From Anaerolineaceae bacterium (GTDB taxonomy: Bacteria > Chloroflexota > Anaerolineae > Aggregatilineales > Phototrophicaceae): 64,000 nt of DNA. The stretch's first letter is position 1; the number at the start of each line of letters is the position of its first letter. The notes beneath the pieces were generated by a model. It had not been told where the DNA came from and ran no database searches. It saw only the letters and a list, made by a program, of their open reading frames with translations. The DNA is taken from contig JACKCG010000002.1 in assembly GCA_020634135.1 (NCBI GenBank), positions 663,553 through 727,552 of the forward strand, in the 5' to 3' direction. This document shows positions 23,192 through 31,672 of this stretch, piece by piece. Made by a program: the position numbers and the translations under genes.

Positions 23192-25933
23192 ATGCCGCTC
23201 ATGGCTACGCAATGGGACACCATCATGACACCTGCCGACAAGCCGAAAGAAACAACCAACCCCCTGAGTGCCGATATCCGGTTGCTGGGCAACTTGCTGG
23301 GGCAGATCATCCGCGAACAGCACGGTGATATTGCCTTTGACCTGGTGGAACAAATCCGGGCGATGGCGCGGGAACGACGAAACAATGAGCCGGGCGCGAC
23401 CCAACGCCTGACAGAAACGATTGGCCGCCTCAGCCTTGAATCACGGCGCGTTCTGATTAAAGCCTTTAGCAATTACTTCCAGCTCATCAACATCGCTGAA
23501 GACCAGCAGCGGATTCGCATCCTGCGCCAGCGGGAGGCGGCGGGGCAGGTGGCTGAATCAATAGATGATGCGGTGCGCCATCTGCATGATTCCGGCATGA
23601 CTACCGGACAGATGACGGAACTGCTCAACCATTTGCGGGTGCGACTGGTGTTGACGGCCCATCCATCCGAGGCCAAACGTAAAGAAGTGCTGATTAAGCT
23701 CCAACGTATCGCCCAGATGATTAATGAGCGTGACCGGCAGGCGCTGCTCCCGCGTGAAGTGGCCGCCCGTGAGGCTGAAGTCACTGAGGAAATTGAAGAA
23801 CTCTGGCAAACCCGTCCGAATCGGGCTTCGCGGGCGACAGTCACTGATGAAGTGGATTTTGGCCTGTATTTTATCACGTCGGTCATTATGGATGTCGTCA
23901 TCAATCTGTACAGGGACATCCAGCAAAGCCTGGAAACGCATTACCCCGATGGAGATTGGGCGACCCCGCCCGCGCTGTTACGGTTTGGCTCGTGGATAGG
24001 TGGGGATCGTGACGGAAATCCCAATGTCACGCCGGAAGTCACCCTGCAAACCCTGGGGACACTGCGCCAGGCTGCTCGCCAGGTCTACCTGGATGAAGTC
24101 TCCCGCTTACATGAACATCTCACCCAGTCAACCGATGAGATTCCCGTTTCTGATGCGTTACGCCAGGCAATAGAGGAAGCCGGTGGGGGAGGCAGTCGTT
24201 ATCCCAGCGAGGTATACCGGCAGATGGTAGGTATCATCTGGGGGCGGCTCAGTACCGATTCATATACGGATTCGCGTGACCTGTTAGCCGATCTGGTGCT
24301 GGTGGAGGAAAGTCTCTTACAGAACAAGGGGCACCATGTCGCGCAGGGATCTCTGCGCCGTCTGCTCCGTAAAGTGCGGCTCTTTGGGCTGCACCTTGTC
24401 CCGTTGGATATCCGCGAGGATTCACGGTTACACGCGGCGGCGCTGGACGAAATCTTCCGTTCGTATGGACGCTGCCCGAATTACCTGGAACTATCCGAGG
24501 CCGAAAAACAAGCGCTTCTGAGCGAAGAGATCGCCAATCCTCGCCCCTTCTTCCCCGTTGAACCACAGTTTTCAGCGGCGACCAACAACGTGATTGCGAC
24601 CTGGCGTATGATTGCCGATGCACACCGCCGCTACGGGGCGATTGTGATTGATACCTTTATCGCCAGCATGAGCCAGCAGCCGAGTGATATTCTGGCGCTG
24701 CTGCTGTTAGCGGGCGAAGTCGGTGTGCAGGATGATCTTGATCTCGTACCGCTCTTCGAGACGATTGATGACCTGTACCGCGCCCCACAGGTGATGGAAA
24801 CCCTGTTCCAGAATGAACAGTACCGGAATCACCTGGAAACGCGGGCGGCACAGCATAAACACGGCCTGCGCCAGCAAATCATGATCGGCTACTCCGACAG
24901 CAGCAAGGATGGCGGCTATATCGCGTCCAACTGGAATTTGTATGTCGCGCAGCGCAACCTGACTGCCGTTTGCCTGCGCTATGATGTCTCGTTGCAGTTG
25001 TTTCACGGGCGTGGAGGCAGTATCGGGCGCGGCGGTGGCCCAACGAACCGGGCGATCCTTTCCCAACCGCCGGAGTCGCTGCGGGGCGGTATCAAGATCA
25101 CCGAACAGGGCGAAGTGATCGCCTATCGCTATACCAATCACGAAATCGCCAGGCGGCATTTACATCAGGTGATGCACGCCGCGTTCGTCGCCCTGGGGGC
25201 ACCTGCGGAACACGTCTTTCAGCCGGACTGGGGCCAGGCTTTGGACACACTGGCGACAGCCGGTAAGGATGCCTATCGCAACCTGGTCTATGAAACCTCT
25301 GATTTTCTGGATTACTGGCAGCAGGCGACCCCCATCAATGAACTGGCTGACCTGCCGATCAGTTCACGTCCGGCCAAGCGCAAGCGGGGCGGTGGTTTTG
25401 AGTCGATTCGTGCGATCCCCTGGGTGTTTTCCTGGATGCAAAGCCGCGCCATTATCCCCAGTTGGTATGGTGTAGGGACAGCCTTTCAATCCTTTATCCA
25501 GGATTCCCCGGAGCAAGGGCTGGCCCTCCTGCAAGCGATGTATGCTCGCTGGCCGTTTTTTAAGGCGCTGGTGGAAAATGTTGAGTTCGACCTGGCGAAG
25601 GCCGATATGGGCATTGCTCAACTCTACGCGGCCCTGGTGACGGATACCGCCCTAGCCGAGCGGATTTACGCCCGTATCCGGGCCGAGCATGAATTAGCCT
25701 GTGCGATGGTATGCCAGATCATCGGCCAGCCGGAACTGTTGCACCACGCCCCGGTGATGCAGCGTTCAATTGAACGGCGTAACCCGTATGTAGACCCGTT
25801 AAACTTCATCCAGATCGCGCTGCTGCGCGATTTACGGAATACGCCGCCGGAATCCCCGCAGTACAGGCCGCTGCTCCGGGCGGTATTGGAAACGGTCAAC
25901 GGCATCGCCGCCGGGATGAAGACAACGGGGTAA
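23192..25933 (+). CDS. ppc: Phosphoenolpyruvate carboxylase
   Basis: This full-length PEPC (about 913 residues) carboxylates PEP to oxaloacetate for anaplerosis. Landmarks in order are VLTAHPSEAKR with the catalytic His, GSWIGGDRDGNPNVT, LDIREDSRLH, MIGYSDSSKDGGY, FHGRGGSIGRGGGPTNRAIL, GGIKITEQGE and FSWMQSRAIIPSWYGVG. It ends with the canonical VNGIAAGMKTTG. The first motif reads TAHPSE where most enzymes have TAHPTE, a conservative change. Alternative in-frame ATGs at 23201 and 23225 leave the exact start uncertain; none has a strong ribosome site. It is a single-gene unit closed by a terminator at 25956. Confidence 0.96.
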   Translation: MPLMATQWDTIMTPADKPKETTNPLSADIRLLGNLLGQIIREQHGDIAFDLVEQIRAMARERRNNEPGATQRLTETIGRLSLESRRVLIKAFSNYFQLINIAEDQQRIRILRQREAAGQVAESIDDAVRHLHDSGMTTGQMTELLNHLRVRLVLTAHPSEAKRKEVLIKLQRIAQMINERDRQALLPREVAAREAEVTEEIEELWQTRPNRASRATVTDEVDFGLYFITSVIMDVVINLYRDIQQSLETHYPDGDWATPPALLRFGSWIGGDRDGNPNVTPEVTLQTLGTLRQAARQVYLDEVSRLHEHLTQSTDEIPVSDALRQAIEEAGGGGSRYPSEVYRQMVGIIWGRLSTDSYTDSRDLLADLVLVEESLLQNKGHHVAQGSLRRLLRKVRLFGLHLVPLDIREDSRLHAAALDEIFRSYGRCPNYLELSEAEKQALLSEEIANPRPFFPVEPQFSAATNNVIATWRMIADAHRRYGAIVIDTFIASMSQQPSDILALLLLAGEVGVQDDLDLVPLFETIDDLYRAPQVMETLFQNEQYRNHLETRAAQHKHGLRQQIMIGYSDSSKDGGYIASNWNLYVAQRNLTAVCLRYDVSLQLFHGRGGSIGRGGGPTNRAILSQPPESLRGGIKITEQGEVIAYRYTNHEIARRHLHQVMHAAFVALGAPAEHVFQPDWGQALDTLATAGKDAYRNLVYETSDFLDYWQQATPINELADLPISSRPAKRKRGGGFESIRAIPWVFSWMQSRAIIPSWYGVGTAFQSFIQDSPEQGLALLQAMYARWPFFKALVENVEFDLAKADMGIAQLYAALVTDTALAERIYARIRAEHELACAMVCQIIGQPELLHHAPVMQRSIERRNPYVDPLNFIQIALLRDLRNTPPESPQYRPLLRAVLETVNGIAAGMKTTG

Positions 25934-25955
25934 TCTCCCCCTGAATTCCAGCAAG

Positions 25956-25977
25956 AGGGGCGTAAAAGCCCCTTTTT
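25956..25977 (+). terminator. Intrinsic terminator of ppc
   Basis: A 6-bp stem AGGGGC/GCCCCT with loop GTAAAA is followed directly by TTTT, 22 bp beyond the ppc stop. Confidence 0.85.
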
Positions 25978-26093
25978 GATTCCCGCAAATCTTCACAAGT
26001 TCTCCACATTTCGCATAAAAGCTGTTCACAATGCCTTGCGACAATGCGGTCAGTTCGTAGCAAGCAGCTTGAGTCAACTGAGGAGAAACGAAA

Positions 26094-26792
26094 ATGTCTC
26101 GTAAAACACGGATCACAATGGTAGCGGTACTGGTAACGTTGATAATCCTGGCGCTTTCCGCCAGCCTGATTTACGCACAAGGTAATGGCAACGGCAGTCG
26201 TGGCGCTAATGGGCGTGGACGTGGCGGCCAGGGTCAGGCACAGAGCGGCCTCACCCAGCGGGATCAGACCGACTTGCAACTGAATCTGTCTGGCAACGGG
26301 CAGGCACAGAGCCGGGGCAGCAATGGGCAGGGGCAGTCTGGTATGAATCTGGGGTTGGGCACTGGCGTGCAGCTTCTTCCCTCGTCCGGGCTTCCGCTTA
26401 CCGATGAAGTCATCTCTGCCATGAACGCCGGCATTCTGGATGAGTATAACGCCTTCGCTGTCTACCAGGCTGTTATTGACCAGTTCGGCCCGGTTGCGCC
26501 CTTCACCAATATCCAGGCCTCCGAAGCCAGCCATATCGCAAGCTGGGAGGCGATGTTCGAACGCTACGGGCTGACCGTGCCCGCCGCCCCGACGCTAGAT
26601 GTCGTACCGCAGTTCACCAGCCTGTCGGAAGCCTGCGCCACCGCAGCAGCGGCAGAAATCGCTAACTTTGGCCTGTATGATGCCGCGATGGAAACTTTCC
26701 AGGACTATCCCGATCTGCTTCAGGTCGTCACGGTGCTGCGGGACGCCTCCGAATTTAACCACCTTCCGGCATTTGAAACCTGCGCCGGTTGA
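26094..26792 (+). CDS. Secreted ferritin-like protein, DUF2202 family
   Basis: The 232-residue protein has a signal peptide (TLIILALSASLIYAQ) and a low-complexity Gly/Asn/Gln/Arg-rich spacer (residues about 28-85). A DUF2202 ferritin-like helical domain follows: LTDEVISAMNAGILDEYNAFAVYQAVIDQFG, then FTNIQASEASHIASWEAMFERYG, with conserved Glu and His suited to a di-metal site. The role is unknown, and metal or oxidative-stress functions are only suggested by the fold. AGGAG precedes the ATG at normal spacing. It lies between the ppc terminator and its own terminator, so it is probably monocistronic. Confidence 0.85.
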   Translation: MSRKTRITMVAVLVTLIILALSASLIYAQGNGNGSRGANGRGRGGQGQAQSGLTQRDQTDLQLNLSGNGQAQSRGSNGQGQSGMNLGLGTGVQLLPSSGLPLTDEVISAMNAGILDEYNAFAVYQAVIDQFGPVAPFTNIQASEASHIASWEAMFERYGLTVPAAPTLDVVPQFTSLSEACATAAAAEIANFGLYDAAMETFQDYPDLLQVVTVLRDASEFNHLPAFETCAG

Positions 26793-26874
26793 TGGAATGA
26801 ACCCAGGGAGAGCTGTATCACGTTAGACCAGAACCCTTCCGCGAACAAACACTCTCCCAATCTCCCCCTTATGG

Positions 26875-26910
26875 ACTGCCTCAGAGGACACCCTCTGGGG
26901 CAGTTCTATT
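26875..26910 (+). terminator. Terminator-like hairpin after the DUF2202 gene
   Basis: Arms ACTGCC-t-CAGAGG and CCTCTG-g-GGCAGT (12 paired bases with one mismatch) around a 4-base loop are followed by TCTATTT. This is a strong stem with a modest U-rich tail between the DUF2202 gene and the PadR promoter. Confidence 0.65.
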
Positions 26911-26934
26911 TCCTGAGCATTTCCTGAGAGGCTA

Positions 26935-26962
26935 TTGACAGGTGTTTCCATCGAACTACAAT
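26935..26962 (+). promoter_or_regulatory. Sigma-70-type promoter of the padR operon
   Basis: A perfect -35 TTGACA (26935-26940) and -10 TACAAT (26957-26962) are separated by 16 bp. The predicted start site falls around 26969, immediately before the TAGTCA/TGACTA inverted repeat. Confidence 0.75.
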
Positions 26963-26972
26963 CAATACTGAT

Positions 26973-26988
26973 TAGTCAAAACTGACTA
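26973..26988. promoter_or_regulatory. Probable PadR operator TAGTCA-N4-TGACTA
   Basis: An inverted repeat with 6-bp arms TAGTCA (26973-26978) and TGACTA (26983-26988) lies just downstream of the predicted transcription start and 17 bp before the padR ATG. That placement suits autorepression. The same half-sites recur as a fused palindrome at 27510-27519. Confidence 0.6.
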
Positions 26989-27005
26989 TTTACGGGAGAT
27001 AAATC

Positions 27006-27512
27006 ATGGAGCGCGAACTGCTGCTGCTCGGTCTGTTGCGCCAACACAATATGCATGGCTACGAGTTACATGAGTTTATCAACCGTGATCTGGCTTCCTG
27101 CACCGACTTGAAAAAGCCCACCGCCTACTACCTGCTCGACAAAATGGCGGCGAAGGGTTGGATTACCGAAACGGAAGAACAGGAGGGCAGCCGTCCCCCC
27201 CGGCGGGTGTACCAGCTTACAGCGGAGGGCGAAGGTGTTTTCCAGCGACTCCTGCGCGAAAACCTGGCCGAATACCACCAGGCACGTTTTGCCGGGGATA
27301 TTGGACTGGCTTTTGTAGATATACTTGACCCGGAGGAGGCCCGATCTCTTTTGCAGAACCGCCGTGACGCGGTGGCGCGCGAACTCGCCCTGGCGCACCG
27401 GACGCCGCCACATCGTGGTGCGCTGCAATTGGTTGTCGAACATCAGGTTCGTCACCTGACGGCGGAACTGGGGTGGCTGGACGAGGTATTACAGCGGTTG
27501 TCTGTTCGCTGA
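27006..27512 (+). CDS. PadR-family transcriptional regulator
   Basis: The 168-residue protein has the PadR winged helix (residues about 1-85): ELLLLGLLRQHNMHGYELHEFI, PTAYYLLDKMAAKGWITETEEQEG, then RRVYQLTAEGEGVF. A helical C-terminal dimerisation part carries a HRGALQLVVEHQVRHLTAELGWLDEVL coiled-coil-like stretch. GGGAG lies 6 to 10 bp before the ATG. PadR proteins usually repress a neighbouring transport, detoxification or stress gene and themselves. Here the promoter carries a matching inverted repeat, and the gene's own stop codon is part of a second one. The likely targets are the small membrane protein and possibly the MFS transporter that follow. Confidence 0.92.
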   Translation: MERELLLLGLLRQHNMHGYELHEFINRDLASCTDLKKPTAYYLLDKMAAKGWITETEEQEGSRPPRRVYQLTAEGEGVFQRLLRENLAEYHQARFAGDIGLAFVDILDPEEARSLLQNRRDAVARELALAHRTPPHRGALQLVVEHQVRHLTAELGWLDEVLQRLSVR

Positions 27513-27519
27513 CTAGTCA
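27510..27519. promoter_or_regulatory. Second TGACTA/TAGTCA palindrome, overlapping the padR stop
   Basis: The perfect 10-bp palindrome TGACTAGTCA has the same half-sites as the operator at 26973-26988 but with overlapping centres. Its first three bases are the padR stop codon, and it lies 33 bp before the next gene. Confidence 0.45.
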
Positions 27520-27551
27520 TGCTCACTACTTAGGAGGCATCAAAACATACT

Positions 27552-28133
27552 ATGGATAAGCACATCGTTCGTTACGGGCTGCTGCTGGCAGCGTTGATCT
27601 TTCTGCTGTCTGTCCCGCTGGTTGCCGTGATCGCACAGGATAGCACCGAAGAACCGGTAGCCACTGAAGAACCGGCGGCTGTCGCTGAGGCGGAAACCGG
27701 CGAAACGCAGCCGGATACGGGATTCATCGCAATTGTTCGCTATACCCACTCGATTGTCCGCTGGATTGTCGTGGTTATCACTGTTATTGCAATCATCAAG
27801 CTGATTGCCGGAGTGGTGCAGGGGAGCGCCTTTGATGCGCTGGCACAGCGGCTGATGCTGGCATTCAGCATGGGCGTGACCCTGCAATGGGTGGTTGGAC
27901 TGATTTTGCTGGTATCATTGGGCAGTGTTACCGGTTTTGGTTTCCGCCACTTCTGGGAACACGCGGGGATCATGACTGTAGCTGTCGCGCTGGCACACAT
28001 GCACAATCGCTGGAAGAATGCCCCGGACAGCACCCGCTATCGCGCGAGTCTGGCAATTGTCGTCATCGTATTGGTGTTGGTTTTTGTCGGGGTTGGGCTG
28101 CTGCCGCAGGGGTGGCGTGTGCTGCCGGCGTAA
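27552..28133 (+). CDS. Small membrane protein with conserved His residues, cytochrome b-like
   Basis: The 193-residue protein has a signal/anchor (about 8-30), an acidic low-complexity spacer (EEPVATEEPAAVAEAE) and four transmembrane segments between about 60 and 190. Histidines sit at membrane boundaries (YTHSIVRWIVV, HFWEHAGIM, AHMHNRW). The HS-x-x-RW and EH patterns resemble a widespread uncharacterised family of four-helix cytochrome-b-like proteins, so heme binding is plausible but not shown. AGGAGG lies ahead of the ATG. It follows padR in the same direction with a PadR-type palindrome in the gap, so it is a likely PadR target. Confidence 0.65.
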   Translation: MDKHIVRYGLLLAALIFLLSVPLVAVIAQDSTEEPVATEEPAAVAEAETGETQPDTGFIAIVRYTHSIVRWIVVVITVIAIIKLIAGVVQGSAFDALAQRLMLAFSMGVTLQWVVGLILLVSLGSVTGFGFRHFWEHAGIMTVAVALAHMHNRWKNAPDSTRYRASLAIVVIVLVLVFVGVGLLPQGWRVLPA

Positions 28134-28249
28134 TTTGAACAATCCGTATGGGTTAGACCAGGGGCGGTGATGCTGTCAGCCAGTTTCGCATCACCGTCTC
28201 GCTTGAAACCGCGTTGTTGTTTATCTAGTTGTTGTGAGACGAATGTATC

Positions 28250-29632
28250 ATGTCGCAATCATCATCTGTCCCAGCCGAAGACCGCCTGGACTTCAAAAGA
28301 ATCCTGCCCATCTTCGCTATTGTTTTCGTGGATCTGATGGGACTGACCATCACAATCCCCTTTATCACCTATTATGCCGCGTCTTTCGGCGCGGATGCGG
28401 TGTTGATTGGCCTGCTGCAAATGGCCTATCCACTCATGCAGTTCATTGGCGCTCCTATCCTGGGTGATCTGTCACAAAAGTATGGCCGTAAACCGATCCT
28501 GATTGTCAGCCAGATTGGGACATTTGCTGGATTCATCTTGCTGGCATTCGCCAATTCGTTGTGGCTGCTCTTCCTGGCCCGGTTGATAGACGGGTTCACT
28601 GGCGGGAATATCTCGACTGCTCAGGCGGCAATCACAGACAGCACAACACCCCGTACCCGTACCCAGGCGCTGGGGTTGATTGGGGCGGCTTTCGGCCTGG
28701 GTTTTATTCTCGGCCCGGTTATCTCCGGCATCGCCTTGAACATGAGTGGCAATGATTATCGCGTGCCTTCGCTCATCGCCGCCGGATTCTCTCTGCTGGC
28801 GCTGACCCTGACCACATTCATTTTCAAGGAGACTTTGCCGCCCGAAGCACGCGGCACACTGTCTGTCCCTGACAAAAAGATTTCGCGCTTGAGCCGGATG
28901 ATTCGTGCCGCGCAGCACCCGGCAGTTGGCGTTTTGTTAGTCCTGATTTTTGCACAGCAGTTGATCTTTGGCGGTTTCGAGCGGGTCATTTCATTATTTT
29001 TACTCAACCGCTTGGGCATGAGCGCCGCCAACAATGCCTTTATCTTCCTGTTTGTGGGCATTATCGCCGTCCTCGTACAGGGTGTGTTCGTCGGTAAGTG
29101 GAGCCGCCGGCTTGGTGAGCGCAAGCTCATTTTCCTGGGGATGGCGCTGCTGGGAGTGGGGCTGCTGCTGATGGCGTTTACCCCGCCTCAGGCCGTAAGC
29201 TGGTATGACCGGAGCGAACTGATTTCCGAACTCAGCGCGAAAGAAGGAACGGCCTCGATTGATCTGGATACCTTTACGCTGCCCGATGGGGAAAATAAGG
29301 GCTGGCTCGGCATCGGCTGGCTACTGGTCTCATTAGTGCCGATCTCAGTGGGGGGGAGCGTCCTCCAGCCGAGTATCAACAGTCTGATTACCCGCAGGGT
29401 TGAACCGGTTGAGGTTGGGGCGATTCTGGGTATCAGCGCCGCGTTTCTGAGTGCCGCCAATACGCTTGCCCCGGTTATTTCCGGGGTGATCTTCCAGTTG
29501 GGCGGGGCGACGATGCCATTCCTGCTGGGGGGTGTGGCGATGGTCATCTTGTTATTCGTCGCGCAGCGCCAGCTTGTCCCTAACCCCAGAGATTCAATCG
29601 TGCTGGAAGGTGCGGTTTCAGCCGTTCATTAA
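28250..29632 (+). CDS. MFS transporter, drug:H+ antiporter type (TetA-like)
   Basis: The 460-residue protein has about 12 hydrophobic helices. The MFS signature between helices 2 and 3 reads GAPILGDLSQKYGRKPIL, and loop 8-9 has a matching GKWSRRLGERKLIF. The N-terminal VFVDLMGLTITIPFITYY resembles TetA/MdtG-type exporters. An insert of about 45 residues (ELISELSAKEGTASIDLDTF) extends an extracytoplasmic or cytoplasmic loop near residue 330, unusual for TetA. It is 116 bp downstream of the membrane gene in the same direction and could belong to the PadR-regulated group. Substrate specificity is not inferable. Confidence 0.9.
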   Translation: MSQSSSVPAEDRLDFKRILPIFAIVFVDLMGLTITIPFITYYAASFGADAVLIGLLQMAYPLMQFIGAPILGDLSQKYGRKPILIVSQIGTFAGFILLAFANSLWLLFLARLIDGFTGGNISTAQAAITDSTTPRTRTQALGLIGAAFGLGFILGPVISGIALNMSGNDYRVPSLIAAGFSLLALTLTTFIFKETLPPEARGTLSVPDKKISRLSRMIRAAQHPAVGVLLVLIFAQQLIFGGFERVISLFLLNRLGMSAANNAFIFLFVGIIAVLVQGVFVGKWSRRLGERKLIFLGMALLGVGLLLMAFTPPQAVSWYDRSELISELSAKEGTASIDLDTFTLPDGENKGWLGIGWLLVSLVPISVGGSVLQPSINSLITRRVEPVEVGAILGISAAFLSAANTLAPVISGVIFQLGGATMPFLLGGVAMVILLFVAQRQLVPNPRDSIVLEGAVSAVH

Positions 29633-29708
29633 CACAATTTTCGTTGCGACCAGATAGGTAAGCGGCTACAATAGGATCATCGAATTATGCCATATTGAGC
29701 GAATACTG

Positions 29709-30302
29709 ATGACCGATAGCCGCTTATCTGAACCCTCGCCACGCAACACAATCCTCATCTTTGCAGTCGTCATCGTTGCGATTATTGGAGGGGCGGTGCT
29801 GCTCCTGGCAACCCGTCCACAGCCTGTCCAGATCACCATCTATCCCCCTGAGCCGACAGCCACGCCTGAACCAACGGCTACACCTGAACCGATCACGGTT
29901 TATGTTACCGGCGCGGTCAACCAGCCGAATACGCTGGTCACATTGGTGGCTGGCAGCCGGGTTGAACAGGCGATTGAAGAAGCTGGCGGGCTGACTGAAG
30001 ATGCTGACTTGGAACAGGTGAATCTGGCGGCTATTTTGCATGATGGCGACCAGGTGCATGTGCCGGAAATCGGTGTGACAACCATAATTCCTACACCCAG
30101 CGGTGGCGTGGTCGTTCATATCAACACGGCAACTGCCGACGAATTGATGACTCTGCCGGGAGTCGGCCCAGCGATGGCGGAACGCATCATCGCCTTCCGG
30201 GAGGCTAACGGTCCCTTCCCCGATCTGTTGGCCCTGGATGCGGTAAGCGGTATCGGCCCGACGATGCTGGAACAACTCGAGGGTTTGGTGGCGTTCGATT
30301 AG
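29709..30302 (+). CDS. comEA: ComEA-like DNA-binding protein with SLBB and helix-hairpin-helix
   Basis: The 197-residue protein has one transmembrane anchor (about 14-35) and a Pro/Thr linker (YPPEPTATPEPTATPEP). An SLBB domain follows (about 63-120, ITVYVTGAVNQPNTLVTLVAGSRVEQAIEEAGG). A C-terminal double helix-hairpin-helix ends the protein (VHINTATADELMTLPGVGPAMAERIIAFREANGPF, then VSGIGPTMLEQLEGLVAF). This is the standard ComEA layout: a membrane-anchored receptor for double-stranded DNA in natural transformation. No comEC or pilus gene is in the window. It converges on the ABC ATPase gene with a 4-bp overlap of stop codons. Confidence 0.9.
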   Translation: MTDSRLSEPSPRNTILIFAVVIVAIIGGAVLLLATRPQPVQITIYPPEPTATPEPTATPEPITVYVTGAVNQPNTLVTLVAGSRVEQAIEEAGGLTEDADLEQVNLAAILHDGDQVHVPEIGVTTIIPTPSGGVVVHINTATADELMTLPGVGPAMAERIIAFREANGPFPDLLALDAVSGIGPTMLEQLEGLVAFD

Positions 30303-31381
30303 CCGATTCGCGCTCCGCTGCGTGTATCAAAGAACATCAGTCCCGCCGGGTCAAGTTCACACTGTATCGTTGAGCCGATTTCGATTGGGTCATCTAGCCC
30401 TGCGGTCAGTGTCCACGATTCACCGGCCAGGTGGACTTCGATGAGTTGGTAACGTTCCGCATAATATGGCACAACCGTGTCCACAACGCCATACGTCCCG
30501 TTTGCCGTCAGGTGAACATGCTCTGGGCGAATTCCGGCGGTGACTTTGACCCCGTTGTCCAGGTCGCCACGAATAGGGTAACCGCCAAAGTTTTCGCCAA
30601 CCCATGTTTGATCCTCAATTTTGCCAGGGAACAGGTTAATTGTTGGCACACCGATAAACGTCGCTACAAAGAGATTCACCGGGTTATCGCGCAGTTGCAG
30701 ATACGACCCGGTTTGCTCAATCTTCCCCTCCCGCATCACGCCAATCCGGTCTGATAAGGCGACGGCTTCATTCTGGTCATGCGTGACGTATACCGTTGTC
30801 ACCGGGTAGGCGTTCAGCAGCCGCCGCAGCTCCACTCGCGCTTCTGCCCGGTACTTGGCGTCCAGATTGGCGAATGGCTCATCAAACAGCAGCACGGCCA
30901 AATCACGGGATAGGGCGCGGGCAATAGCGACTCGCTGTTTCTCTCCACCTGAAAGTTGGCGCGGGAAACGCCCTAACAGACTGTCCAGTCCGATTCCGGT
31001 AATGCTCGAAATACGCTGGATGCGCTCCGGCACTTCATCTTCACGGTGTCGTAATTCCAGAAAGAACCCCACGCTGCGCCCGGCTTCCCAGTGCGGGATC
31101 AGGGCGCCCTCTTGAAAGACCATGCCGATACCCCGATCCATCAGCGGAACTTCATCCAGCGGGCGATTATCGTACAGCACCTGCCCTTCATCCGGGGCGA
31201 TAATACCGGCGATCATCCGAAGCAGGGTGGATTTGCCGCAGCCTGACGGCCCTAACAAGGCCAATACCTGCCCGGACTGGATTTTCAGCGTGATGTCATC
31301 TACCGCTACAATGTCTGCCAGGTCACTCCCGGTTGCCCTGGGGAATCGCTTGGAAACATGGTTCAATGTAATCGTTGTCAT
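30299..31381 (-). CDS. Sugar-type ABC transporter ATPase (MalK/UgpC/MsmK-like), orphan
   Basis: The 360-residue ATPase has Walker A GPSGCGKST, Q-loop FQEGALIPHW (FQ then E-G rather than the common N/S-Y), signature LSGGEKQR, Walker B LLFDEPFANLDAK and switch VTHDQNEA. A MalK-type regulatory/TOBE C-terminal domain follows (NLFVATFIGVPTINLFPG, AGIRPEHVHL). ATG 31381 matches the family start; a TTG six codons earlier lacks support. There are no permease or binding-protein genes on either side, so it is probably a shared ATPase energising carbohydrate importers elsewhere, as MsmX does in B. subtilis. That role is inference. Confidence 0.9.
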   Translation of the reverse strand: MTTITLNHVSKRFPRATGSDLADIVAVDDITLKIQSGQVLALLGPSGCGKSTLLRMIAGIIAPDEGQVLYDNRPLDEVPLMDRGIGMVFQEGALIPHWEAGRSVGFFLELRHREDEVPERIQRISSITGIGLDSLLGRFPRQLSGGEKQRVAIARALSRDLAVLLFDEPFANLDAKYRAEARVELRRLLNAYPVTTVYVTHDQNEAVALSDRIGVMREGKIEQTGSYLQLRDNPVNLFVATFIGVPTINLFPGKIEDQTWVGENFGGYPIRGDLDNGVKVTAGIRPEHVHLTANGTYGVVDTVVPYYAERYQLIEVHLAGESWTLTAGLDDPIEIGSTIQCELDPAGLMFFDTRSGARIG

Positions 31382-31672
31382 GAGATGAACTTGTCTCAAC
31401 TTGATTGCGCCGTACCTGAATTATGCCCTGTTCACAGCTTCTGTGCTACTCGTGGCGAACCTGATAGGAACACGCCCCGACTTGGTTCTATTGCCCGCCG
31501 CACGCTCTTCTTTTGGACTATCATTGCTGAATTTTTAGTAAATTTTACAAGCCTGTAACAACCGAAGTGCAAGGTATGCAATACACTGTTTAAAGGCGCG
31601 GTTTTTGGGTATGCGCAAGGTCAATTCAGTATGGTACAAGTGGTCTGATAGTTTAAATGGGGTAATAGCAGC
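31382..31672. other. Intergenic region between the ABC ATPase and gmhA
   Basis: This gap holds the divergent upstream regions of both genes. A short open frame on the plus strand (31358-31558) has no homology features or ribosome site. I see no convincing promoter, RNA gene or repeat beyond a short inverted motif GAGA/TCTC at its left edge. Confidence 0.4.
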
